Shown one piece after another: positions 21,855 to 34,500 of a stretch of 64,000 nucleotides of DNA. The stretch is from positions 511,055 to 575,054 of the forward strand of contig JAKMXF010000022.1 of assembly GCA_024704765.1 (NCBI GenBank), written 5' to 3'. The notes under the pieces are model-generated. The model was not told where the DNA came from, did not search any database, and saw only the letters and a program-made list of their open reading frames with translations. Every line of letters begins with the position of its first letter. The first letter of the stretch is position 1. Origin of the DNA: Oopsacas minuta (lineage: Eukaryota > Porifera > Hexactinellida > Lyssacinosida > Leucopsacidae). Position numbers and translations under genes: made by a program.

Positions 21855-22908
21855 AAATATTTATTATTATTGTAGTTCATTTTGATATCAGTTTCAATTA
21901 AAATTATTCTCTAATTAAAGACAATGAATATATTTGGAATCAAGAGAGGCTAATAGTATTCTCGCAACACGTCCACACACCTTTCTATGCAATTGAGTTA
22001 TTTCCAAGTTGCAATTATTCACTCTACAGATCAGTGTTATCCGATGATGACCCACAAAGTTCATGCCATGTATATGCCACACTCTTGAATATAGATACAG
22101 TACGTTGAGCGTTATTAATATGAAGGTCTCATGAGTCAGGAAGACTTGATGTATACATTTAGATAATGATTGCTATAAAAACCTTTGATTTTGACATTTA
22201 TTTGTTATTTATTACAGGTACATTCATCCACAAACAAACCTTTGCATTACTTCAGCATATTTCTTTGTACGAATACTCTCTAAAATATTCACTAAGGAAT
22301 TGCAAATTTCATCAAAAATCTATTTTGTATACGGATATTTATTTTTCCAAATACCTTTGCTCCAATAACTTAATTAATAAACATACACCATTGAATTCTC
22401 CTTACAATAGAGTCAGATATCCTATCACCCAACCCATACATAGGACCATTCAATAATCAACTAACAACCAAATTAATTACATGTTATGTCACAGCCAATT
22501 AGTGTGGTAATGTTTTGTGGAGCAATATCATGTCATGTGACCTATTCTAGCGAGTTCTCAAATACTCAAATAACAAGAAAATATGCTGTCAGTCTACCAT
22601 ATATCATATTATCCTATCGTATTTCATGTGTTTTCAACTGCCCATATAAACCCTAATTCTGCTCATTTATTCAATCATTCTGATCTCTTATCTATCTTTT
22701 GAATCTGTTATTATTTCGGTGAGTTTATTAAGACTAATGATATGAATTGAATAATTCCAAATTATCACTACAGTTTACAAAACCAATTGAACCTCGTGTT
22801 ACGCGTTTTTACGCGATTTTAATTAACTGCCTTTTTGAATATTTGTTTTTTGGAGATTTGATAATTTCTTTACATCATTTATGTATTTCAAATATTTAGG
22901 AAATTTCT
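21855..22908 (+). other. Intergenic and 5' region of receptor A
   Basis: About 1 kb between XPD and receptor A. A possible 5'UTR intron runs from a donor GTGAGT near 22719 to an AG (ATATTTAG) ending at 22900, just before the receptor ATG at 22909. No other gene recognised. Confidence 0.4.
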
Positions 22909-25900
22909 ATGAAGTCAATTATCCTTCTTGCTCACTGCATTATCTTGCTTGTGTATTACTTTGTAAGTTAAATATTATTCATATTTACACCTTATCATAC
23001 TCATATCAGTCCTGGAGACAGGCTGGAGTCAATTACTCTTAAATGTAATATATTACACTTACAATTCGATTCCAAAATAAGATATTAGACCTTTCCTGGT
23101 AACGGAAAAAAATATACTAATAGACATCAATGAGATTATTTCATGTTAGGGATGTGACTTTTCACTGTACATATTATACTTAACTTTTCGCAGGAAGGAA
23201 CATTGGGGACAGGAAAGCTTACTGTTAACTACAAAACCTACGATACAAAGGGGAGAGATTCTGGAGGATCTAATTGCGACTACTGTATCTTCTGTTACAG
23301 TCCATGTGATCCAATTTTCCGAATTTGTTTGAGGTTTGGCCACACCACTTCTACATTCACTTGTAGCTCTAGTTCAGTAGTAAATCCCAAGATTACTTCA
23401 GGAGAGTATTCAAGTACAGATTACGTGACGTTTGGTACAAGCATCGGAGGAACAACTAATCCTGTTGTCTATAACACTGACAATACATTTGATGTAAGTA
23501 TTTATTATAATGATTAACTTCTATCTAAATGTGCACTAGTTTTAATTACATTATTTCCATTTTTTTAGGGAAGATTTGAAATATCAGTAATTTCAGTTGA
23601 TGAAGATGGATTCTTCAGTGGAGATGATGATATAGATACTACAATCATTCGAATTACAGCTACGAAGCGAACATCTTTTACAGCTACATTATATTACGAT
23701 GGTTTACGTAGCTCTTATAAAACTAGCACTGGTCTCCAGTACAAGTTTATTTGTGATTCTAACTACTATGATACATATTGTACTGAGTTCTGTCAAGCTA
23801 ATGACGATACTTTCGGTCACTACACTTGTAATACTGTGACTGGATCAAAAATTTGTAACACTGGCTATACTGGAACAGATTGTGATATTGGTAAGTACAG
23901 GTATCTTCTTATTTGGCTCTTATCGTTGCTATGTAACACAATGTGAACTATACAGTTACTGCTTTATAAATTAAGATTATACAGAGCATTAGTACTACTA
24001 AATTATTGAAGTACGCTCCACATATTCAAAGGTAACACACTTCATCTTTTTAATATAAGTAGCTATGATTGTACATTATGGCACAATCATAGATGCTTAA
24101 ATTATAAATAAACCATAAAACAATTATTTCAATAAAAGAAGTACACAATACGTACTTAAGTTTTAAAAATTATATCCAATATAGGAATATGTTCAACTGG
24201 ATACGAATGGGATGCAGTTAGTCACAGCTGTAAGGACATAGATGAATGTAACCTGAACACACATCAATGTGACCAGATATGTACCAATAATGTTGGAAGC
24301 TATGTGTGTTCTTGTATGACTGATTACTACTTATCCACAGAGACAGTTTGCAGTATTGTGACGTTTGATACGTTGATATCAGGTTCTGCATTATCCAGCA
24401 AATCTCTACAGATAATTTGGCAGACAACTTACGTTCCAACCGATCACACCGCATCTCTCACATATAAATTGTATTATCGTGACATTACATTCTCCACACC
24501 CGCGTTTATAGAATATGGAGAAACTGACCAGTTACAACAAGATATCACTGGTCTACTTCCTCACAGGCACTACGAGCTCTATGTCAGTGCCATTGGAAGT
24601 CTAACTAGTGAAGATTCCAATATTGTGACAGTGAAAACAGATGAAGACATACCGAGTATGGCTCCAACCATTTATATTTTAACAGTTGATAGTGCCACAC
24701 AGATCAGTATCTCCTGGTCTGCTCCTAGTATTGAATCACAGAATGGTATTATAGATAATTACGTCATTCTAATCGACAGTACAGAGCTCACTGTAAGCGC
24801 TTCTTCTACTTTCTACACAATTACAGGTCTGAATCCATACACAGAATACACACTCCAGATAGCAGCTGCTACTTCTGTTGGAACAGGACCTTACAGTACT
24901 TCATCCACAACCACTACCCTTGAGAGCACTCCTACATCTTCTCCTCTCCTCTCTGTCACTACCATCACTGAGACTACCATCACACTCACACTCAGCCCTC
25001 CCACTGATACAGACACCCTCAATGGTGTCATCACCTTCTATACTGTCACATACACAGGTGTCAATGTTGACACTACTACACAGACTGTGATGGTTACACC
25101 ATCCACTACAGACTATCTGTTAGCTGTTGATTATATAGTGAATGGATTGCAAGAAGGTGTTTCGTACGAAATTCAAGCATCTGTGAGTACAAGTGTGGGA
25201 AGTGGTCCTAACACTGACGTCATTACTGTGACAACTAATGAGATAGCTCCTACTGGCACTCCTCAGAATATTGAATTAACCACCATCATGACTACCAGCC
25301 TGTCTTTAAGCTGGGACTCTCCTTCTCTGAGTGAACAGAATGGAGTTATATCAGGATACAGGTTATCATATGAGGGAATTTACCATGATACTGAACTGAA
25401 GGGTATATCTGTAGCAACAACTAGTGCCACGATAGATAATCTTAAAGAAGGTAGTGAGTATCATATCCACATCTGTGCAGTTAATAGCATGGGAACAGGC
25501 CCTTGTATTTCCGTAAATGGGAGAACATTAGAAATTCTTCCTTCTGGCTCTCCAGCATTGTTTAAAGTCGAAAACAGAGCTTCTAATTCTCTTTCATTTT
25601 CATGGATACTACCTCTTATCGAGGAACGAAACGGATATATCATAGCATTCCGCTTGGTAGCAACTGATCAGCAAACTTTTGCTGTTTCTGAAGCTGAAGT
25701 TAGCGGAACGGAATTTTTCTATCAGTTCACAGGTTTGGAAGAACACCGTGAATATTCTATATTGATTCAAGCAGGAAATTCAATCGGCTACGGACCAACT
25801 ACTGAGTTGATAGTTTCAACAACTGAATCATCTCCTGGAGAAGCTCCATTAAGCTTTACTGGTGTTCCTACAACTAACAGCATTGCGTTGTCGTGGGTAG

Positions 25901-28900
25901 CTATCCCAGCTGATCAACACAATGGACAGCTGACTTACTACGAGATTACGTATTTCACTCAAGCAATGTTTCTTATACACACTCACGTTCATACGAACGT
26001 ATCCGTATCAGAAGTAACATATACTGTAGCTGGCCTAGAAGAATATGTAGAGTACTATTTGAGTATTAGAGGTTATACTTCAGTTGGACCAGGTCCATAC
26101 TCCCCAGAGATAAATGTCAGAACTCTAGAAGCTCTACCATCTAGTCCTCCTACTGATTTCACTGTGTCTGTGTTGTCGGCTACTGAAATACAACTTGAAT
26201 ACGATTATCCTCTTGCTATTGATCAAAATGGAGCAATAACAGCATTTGACATTAGTGTATCCTCTAATACTGATTCTCTTCCACAGATATTCTCTACAGA
26301 TCTAACAAGCTACACTATACAATCTCTCCATCCTTTCACTAGCTACTCCATTCAGATCAGAGCTATCAATTCTATTGGAGCTGGTCCTTACACTCAAGTT
26401 ATCATAGCTATAACCAACCAAGCACTGCCAGTTGATGCACCAACACAACTCACTCTCTCACTGGTCACACATAACTCTGTCAACTTCTCCTGGAATCCGA
26501 TCTCTTCCTCCTCCCTCAATGGAGAGTTTGTGAGCTACACTGTTCTTGTCACTGATACTCAATCAACAACTTCCTTCTCTCACACTTCCATCTCTCCTAA
26601 CACTATCATCCCTAACCTCACTCCCTACACAAATTACTCACTATCAGTAGCAGTTATCAACACTCAAGGAACAGGTCCCTACTCCTCTGATCTCACCTTA
26701 TCTACTCACCAGTCATCTCCCTCACAAGGACCTGAGATACTCTCTATTGATGACATAACTGACACCAGTGCTGTTGTACAGTTCTCTTCTATTCCAATAG
26801 ACCTACAGAATGGACCCATTATATCCTACACACTCTCTCTCTACATCAGTACAGACAGTGTTCCTGTTACCTCGGTTACCCTCAATACCCTCTCACACAC
26901 CTTAACCAATCTACTTCCATACAGAAAGTACACTGTAGAGATAATAGCTACCAACTCAGCTGGTACCAGTCCTCCTTCTTCAGTGATCTTTATGACAATA
27001 GAATCTGTACCAAGTGGTCCCCCCACCTCCATCTCTGCCACTCCTCACTCCACTTATGTCACTCTGCGATACCAGCCTCCTGTAGCGTCTAAACAGAACG
27101 GAATTATCATTGGTTACTCAATTCAATTTGGTACTTCTACCAGTACTACCACGTATACTACAGACTTAACTGAATATACTATCAATGATCTTGAAGAATA
27201 TACAGAGTTTCAATATAGTATTGCTGCTTCTACTAGTATCGGGATTGGACCTTACAGTACAGTATTATCGATAAAAACTCTTTCAGCTCCTCCCTCTGTA
27301 GCTCCACAGAATGTAACAGGTACACCTGAATCATATCAATCTATATCCGTCAGCTGGAATCATATTCCTGATATCCATCAGAATGGAGAAATCACCAGTT
27401 ATATTGTGTACTATGGGGGGCAAGAACATGACACTAGTGTTGGAAAGAAGACAGTAGATGCCACAAATACTGATACCATCATTTCCCCTCTGAAACCAGA
27501 TGAGTTGTACTCTATTATTGTTGTAGCTGTTAATTCTGGAGGTATCAGCCCTCTATCTGTTCCTATCTATATCAGAACTTTCGAGGGATTACCAACTGCT
27601 GCTCCTACTGAAATAACTGTCGTGCCTACGTCATCATCTTCATTTACGGTATCTTGGGTTAGAATTCATCCTCAGCATCACAACGGATTGTTATTGTCTT
27701 ACGAAGTTGTATACCAAGGTTCATTATATGACACAGCTACCTTGAGTATAAGAACTGATGTTGATGCTACTTCTGCAGTAGTTACTGATCTACATCCTGC
27801 AGTAGAATACACTGTGTATGTGTATGCATTGAATGCAATTGGAAACGGCCCAGATTCTGATTCAGCAACTGTCTTATTGCTAGAATCAGTTCCTAATGTA
27901 GCTCCTTCTATTACACACTCTTCTTCAGGGCCAACTTGGATATACGTAGTCTGGCAAGAAATTGATGGAATAAATCGTAACGGAGTTATTACACATTATG
28001 AAATTCGATACACACAATCTTTGGACACTGAATACGTATACTTTATTGTCAGTGCTCCTGTCCTTCAAGCTAATATAACAGGCTTAATATTGGATACATT
28101 TTATACTGTAGATATACGAGCATATACCATTATAGGACCTGGACCTTACTCTTTAGAAGTATCCCTACTCACAATGCATCATGTATGTACAGTGTGTGAT
28201 AACGGTAACTGTGTTGAAGAGTTTGGTGAAAGCATCTGTCAGTGTATTCCAGGTTTCACAGGTGATATATGTGATACAAACATTGATGAATGTCTTGGTG
28301 CTAGCTGCGATCATGGTACTTGTATGGATGGAATCAATAGCTTTACTTGTGAATGTGATAACGGTTATCAGGGACAGCTGTGTGGCTTGACGACTGCCAC
28401 ACCTGTATGCGGAGAAGAAACTTATCTCAATTTCGAGTGGCCTAATACAGCTTATGGCAGTACAGCTGTTCTTCCTTGTTCTGATTCTCACTCTCTACTC
28501 TTCGGTGATGCAAGTCGTATATGCTCAGATGCTGGCTCCTGGTTGTCAGCTGACGTGAGTAATTGCCTGAAGAAAGCATACTCTGATTTACAGGAGGGTC
28601 TGGATAACGAAGATGACGAAATTCCCACTCCTGACGAAATTGTTGAGACCGTTACATATCTTCAGGATCTTTTCTGTGTAGATAATTCGGCCTCTTTATT
28701 CCCAGCTGAGATTCAAATCTTGATTAATGTTATAGTGAATATCATTGATTCAATAGACCAACAGGATGAGTCTATTCGAGTAGAACTACTTCCTCAGGTA
28801 ATGCCTGGCCTTCTGTGTATGCTATCTGGCATACTCGACACCAAGAATATTGAGTTGTTACAAACTAATTCTACAATAGCGATTTCAATTAACGAGCTCT

Positions 28901-30102
28901 TAGAGAGAATTGCTAAGTTAAATGCAGACAATTACGACTCCACTAATTCAGATCCGACACTCTTCTCAACAGAAAATATATACTTGTACATTACTCCTCT
29001 GACTAATGGACAATCTATCATAATACCAGATTACGAGCTGTCAGCTGTCCAAGATACAGGTCTATATCCAAACAGTATATCAATCCCAGAAAGTGAAGTA
29101 TCAAATCTGTTCGCCGATTCAAACGGAGAAGTGCCTGTAATTGCTGTTCTATTTAGTAGCTACTTGGGTCAAGCAATTGGTACTTCTTCTCTAAGCTTTG
29201 GACTAGATTCTACTTCCACCATCAGTACAGGTGTAATCTCTGTACAGAATAGTTTGGGAGAAGATCTCACTTTCTCTTCTCCTATTACGCTAACTTTAAC
29301 ACTATTCACAACTCCTGAATCAAATCTTGAATATACTTGTGTGTATTGGGACAACATTAAACAAACTTGGACTTCTTCTGGATTGAGCTACACTGGAGGG
29401 AGCACGGACTATGTCAGCTGTTCCAGCACTCATGCTACTAGCTTCTCTGTACTCTCATATACTGTATCTATTACAGATGCCCAAAAACAACGTACTTTCT
29501 ATGCTTTTGCAGGAGCTGGTGTTGTACTCTTGTGTCTGGTATTAGCACTAGTATGCTGCTTTTTGTGCGTTTGTATATGTCTCGTGCGTCACAGAAGGAA
29601 AAAGCATTTGATTGCTCTACGTAGAGAGTCTACTCAACCTCTACGACAACCAGATCCCAATTTTCATAATCCATTGTATGGTCTTGTTTCTGAAGAATTT
29701 GCTAAAGGTGGAAGTTTGAAGAAAGGAGACTCACTACAAAAATTCGAAAATCCTTATGAATATGCTTCTGTTAGTTTGCTACCAGACGAATGGGGAATCA
29801 ACAGTATAAATCCAGGATTCGAAATCTCAGGTTGTTATTCTGATGTTAACCCAGGATTACATGTTGATACAGATAACCCTTATTCAGAAATAAAAATAGA
29901 TAATTCTGCGAATCCATTCACTGAGGTGATTAACACTGAACATATTGACAAACCCTCAGGGATAGATTTCAACCCATTTTTAATAGACCCTGAACTTCGT
30001 TATCCCACGGACGTAAATCATATTGTGAATCCTACATACATGTCCATGGCTCCGCATACTGAACCCCAATCATCTGTTCTTTCTCATGAAGATGATGTAT
30101 GA
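22909..30102 (+). CDS. Receptor A: MNNL-DSL-EGF-FN3(13)-EGF-HormR-GAIN/GPS single-pass receptor
   Basis: Exons 22909-22962, 23194-23493, 23569-23890 and 24185-30102 join in phase to about 2,197 residues. Order: signal peptide (1-18); an MNNL-like Notch-ligand N-terminal domain (19 to about 170) with a Cys-rich NCDYCIFCYSPCDPIFRICL core; a DSL domain (about 180-223) with six Cys spaced 8, 3, 11, 8 and 8 and the DDTFGHYTC motif; one incomplete and one calcium-type EGF; 13 FN3 domains (about 285-1555); two EGFs; HormR (CSDAGSW); GAIN; GPS (CVYWD, VSCSSTHATSFSVL; about 1939-1983); one membrane helix (about 1995-2025); and a tail with NPLY, DNPYSEI and VNPTYMSM. The DSL suggests a Notch-family partner; the GPS suggests an autoproteolysed adhesion receptor. 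Both roles are inferred. The gene is convergent with paralog receptor B. Confidence 0.9.
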
Positions 30103-30428
30103 TGATATCTGAACGTATAAATGTTTTTACCCAAACTTTTAACGATTATTTTAATTAGTTTTATCTTTTGTATATCTTATGGTTTTCGTAAGCTTTTTTT
30201 TAATCTCCCCTGTACTTGTATATTTGTATAGAATATTATATAAATTCCTATTTATGAAGTGTGTTAAAATTCTCTCAATTAATGACAATTAATATAATTT
30301 CGCATTTCCATTTTACGTGAATATTTCTCTTCCATGTTTGTTTATTGATTTGTAAATTTGCCAGTATTATCAATTTTTATATCATAATTTATTTCAATGT
30401 AATTCTCGTGTTCTTTTATTCAGGAGCT
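30103..30428 (+). other. 3' region of receptor A / 5' region of the tau-like gene
   Basis: 326 bp of very AT-rich sequence between the receptor A stop and the tau-like ATG. A pyrimidine-rich acceptor (TCTTTTATTCAG, ending 30423) sits six bases before that ATG, which suggests an upstream non-coding exon for the tau-like gene. Confidence 0.5.
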
Positions 30429-31295
30429 ATGATTAGCGATGTAAAGGGAAACGAAGTTAACGGTCAAATTACCATAAATCTAACTGAAAAATCTAGAATT
30501 TCTTACTTACCCCGACCGGTTCGTTGTTTTAATCCTGAACACAAATCCCGTCCCTTCACCAGTAAAGATCTACAACAAATCGGAAGGAGGCCCTCTTCTT
30601 CTCCATTCAATCGGAGGGTGAGCGGCCTCAGTCCGGATGAACATATTCCTGGTACCCTGCAAGGTTACAAAGTCTTCCACTCTTCAATGGATGTCTCGCA
30701 TATTCGTTCTAGGATAGGTTCATTCGAAAACATACTATATCAACCACAAGATAGTAACGTTAAAATATTCAATAAAAATCCATCCTATTCTCATATACAA
30801 ACCACGATTCCATCACCAACAATTGTCCCTAATTCTAAGCCGGAGAAACCTGTAAAGATTTTCAATCAGAAATTTGATTATTCACATGTTAATCCACTTG
30901 TGTCATATCGTGAAAATGAGCAGTACACTGCAGGAGGAGGTAATGTAGCAATTACGAGCCAAAAACTAAACTTTAGCGAGTTCGCGAAACATAAAATTGA
31001 TTCCAAATCCAATCACATTCCAAAGATCCCTACCGTATCTATTCCAATTCAAAAACTAAATTTTAGAGATTTAGCAACTTCTAGAATTGACTCAAAAAGG
31101 GATTTGGCTCTCAAAGAAACGCCAAAAAATACTCGACATCTAATCGATCTTCTGACTGTGAGCCTCCCAGATCTACGCATAACTAAGGAAACTACGTCAG
31201 AGCCTCCCGATCACTTTGATATCCTTACTACCACGCCTCCTCAGGGCTACTCTACTGAACCAAAACAACCGAAACCTTTAGATAACGAATTATGA
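30429..31295 (+). CDS. Tau/MAP2/MAP4-family microtubule-binding repeat protein
   Basis: The ORF is open from 30345, but the ATG at 30429 is preferred because it follows a splice acceptor at 30423 and removes a hydrophobic non-family N terminus. The product is 288 residues. Basic, Ser/Pro-rich residues 1-70 are followed by tau-type repeats of about 30 residues. [20 protein letters not shown] aligns with human [33 protein letters not shown] and [13 protein letters not shown] align with [32 protein letters not shown] carries the GGG turn. A last [17 protein letters not shown] is followed by a tail matching RHLSN...SPQLATLADE in layout. Family knowledge: the repeats bind along microtubules. The acidic projection domain of vertebrate tau is absent. 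The gene sits between the 3' ends of receptors A and B. Confidence 0.78.
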   Translation: [288 protein letters not shown]

Positions 31296-31590
31296 AGTAT
31301 TCATTATAAGCAAGTAATTTGATAAATTATTTATATTTACCAATTAATTTCCTTCCAAAATCTACCACTTGAAACCCTTAGTGAATAGAGAATATATATA
31401 ACTTCATTAACTTGTATATTTAAAGATTTCGAGGGTTCACATACGTACTTCAACATTATAATCAACAACTTTCTATACTAAATATACAAAATAATAACTA
31501 TATAGCGAATGCAGGAATATAAATCCACTGCTGCATACACATAGGGGAAGAAGTTAATATAAAAGAATCTAATATACGCAATTACGTATA
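31296..31590. other. Intergenic between convergent tau-like gene and receptor B
   Basis: 295 bp of AT-rich shared 3' region. No repeat or gene recognised. Confidence 0.5.
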
Positions 31591-34500
31591 TTATACATCA
31601 CTGTTATCTGCGTTATCAGTACCCTCTGTTAGATTGAGCTTGCCTACAGCCATGTAAGATGGGTTCTCAAAACCGGTATCAGCTTTAAGTAACTGAGCTC
31701 GGGGTAGAGCTGAGTACGTGGGGTTTTCGTGTGCAAATCCTTCGTCAACAAACTGAGGCATATCATCTTGTGGAGATACTCCAGTATCATTTTCGGGATT
31801 AATCATATCTTCTGTACATTCCACATTAACGTCATTAGCATTAGCATTCTCTTGTTTAGCTATAGGTTGATTATGACCATCAAAACGAGGCTCTGAGTAA
31901 ATATTACTTTCATCTTTATCTACATTTGCAGAGAAAGGATTTACATGTGTTTCAGCACTCACTTGTAAATTTGAAGCCTCAATTCCTAAAAATGGATTAG
32001 CAGTAGAGTCTTCATTGATCTCCATATAAGGATTGTCGTATCCAGCTGGATCATGGTGAGCACCTGATATCTTCATTGACTGGTAGGGGCTAACCAGAGG
32101 AATTTTTGTGGGTTCCTTTGCACAATGAAAACTTTCTTTGTGATTAAGTTTATCAATATCTTCTGGATCCAAGTTGATCGCATTGTAGAGAGGGTTAAAG
32201 TAGTCGCTATTAGCTCCAGGAGGACTCAATTGGTAAGTGAAATCTTCTGAGACCGATAACAGACGATGTTGTGAAGGTCTTCTGGTGTCATTCCCAAGTT
32301 GTGGATCCTGGTTGCTTGTATCTGGTGTGTTTTTCTTAATCCTGAATACCTTCGATCTTATGAGTTTGATTGGCAGTACAATAGAGAGTAAGAAGACTAC
32401 ACCTTGTGTTATGTAAGTTATTGTGAAAATCCATTTGAAGAAAATGAATTGAATGTACATATTAACAATAATCAATATCCAAGGTGCGGACAGCAGAATA
32501 GATAATATGACAAGTCCAAACATTGCTCGTTTTGCTTGGTTATGCCATTCCTCTTTAAGCTTTGACGTTGAGATACGACAAACTAGAAAGAACGACATAA
32601 CAACATCTATAACAGCTATTGCTAATATCGGTCCAACAATCATCCAAAATGTAGTACTGTCTTTAGATGTCCAGCAGTATGAATCAAGCACTCCATAGTT
32701 AATCCAGTTGATACCACTTGTAGCTGCTGTGATGATCAATGGAGTAACCCAACCAATTGGTATGAAAATGAAGAAAGTACGAATCAGTCTATTCCTTGCG
32801 AATAGCATGTATATCGATTGAACTGCAATACAGAAGATCCAACAAACTGAAGCCAGTGTTGAGTATTGGAATGCTATAGTGAACAGCTTACATGTTATTG
32901 GTATTGAAGTAATGGGGTGGAGGCCAATAATGCAGAATATCAAAGCTAATATCAGTGATATTGCGAGGTTAATATGGCAGATTAGTTGATCACTTCTCAA
33001 GAGATCCTTCCCTAGGATTAGTAAGAGAATTACACCTGTTACCAACGAAATAAAAGATATGATTCCTAAGGTGTAGATAGCTATTCTAAGTATCAAATGC
33101 TGTTCTTCTGGAACACGAGGTTCTGGCTGTAATGAGAATAATATAGCAAAGCTAGTTGTGTGAGTGCTATAGCAAGAAATTGTATGTTTAGATCTTTCTG
33201 ATAGATAAAGACCTTCATCACTCCACTTAACTCCATCCCAAGCTACACACGATGCTACCTGGCTTGTGTTGTAAGGATCGAATACCCAGTATTCGAGAGT
33301 GATAGGAGAAGTAAAATTAAGTGGTTGTCCTAGACTCGTTTGTATGGTTATTACTCTAGTACCGATAGGAGAGAAACCCAATGTCGTGCTTTGAGAGTGA
33401 GCACCCATTGCTTGACCCAAATAGCGACTGAATACAACAGCAATTACAGGTACTTCTCCATTCGATTTGGAGAACAGATCGGATACCTCACTATGTGGGA
33501 TTAATACGTTGTCTGGATAGAGACCTGTATCTTTGACAGCTGATAGCTCATATTCTGGTAACGTGACAGATTGTCCATTAGTCAGAGGAGTAATATACAA
33601 GTGAATATTTTCTTCTGAGAACAGTGTGGGATCAGAATTTGTAAAGTTGAAGTGCATAGCATTCAACTTTGCTATTTTCTCTATTACTTCATTGATATCG
33701 ATTGCTTTGAGGGAGGAATTTGTGAAAGTGAATATTTGTAGATTTCCGATATTCACAATGCGCGATATTATACAGAGTAAGCTAGGGGTCATTTGTGAAA
33801 TCATCATTGCTTGTGTTGAATTATCCTGAGCTTCAATTGATATCATTAATTGAGTCAAAACGCCTGTGATAACTGAGATTTCGTAAGGATAGAAAGTAGG
33901 TTCAATTGACTCAATAATCTCAGTCTGATTGGTACATATCTCTTGAGAAAGACGATCCACTAGATCAATAGAAATAATGGGATCTAGGTATCCTGTAACT
34001 TTGACATAATGGTTAAAATGGTAATCAAGATCGCGAAAGGTTGGACGAGCACAATCAGAAATATCCAAGTCTGCCCAATCTCCATCTGGTTTACAATATC
34101 TCGTTGCATTTCCAGTCAGCCCTTTTATTGCTAAACCACAAGGTATTTTCCTGGAATTTCCATACCCAGTTTCTTCCCAATAAAATCCAGCTAACTCTTG
34201 TTGTTTGCAAGTATCTCCGTTGCTTGGAATCTCGCAGTATATGCCCTTGAAACCAACATAACAGTTGCATTCATAAGATTCAAGTTGATCAAAACATTCT
34301 CCATATTTACACGAGTTTTTTCTACAATCATCAATGTTGATGCTACAATTCTCTCCTTCATAACCAGGCTCACAAGTACAAGTATAAGAATAATTCTCCC
34401 AAAGACATGATCCGTGTAGACAAGGATTTGCTACACAGGTGTTAAAGAATTGACAAAAAGTCCCACTATAGTTATCTGTACAATTACATGTGTACTCTTC

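Noticed and set aside
22166-22456. 96-codon plus-strand frame upstream of receptor A
   Set aside because: AT-biased composition, no recognisable domain and no start context; probably non-coding.
24878-25090. Open frames overlapping the receptor A and B FN3 arrays on both strands
   Set aside because: They are out-of-frame shadows of Ser/Thr/Pro-rich repeat coding sequence and recur at homologous places in both paralogs.
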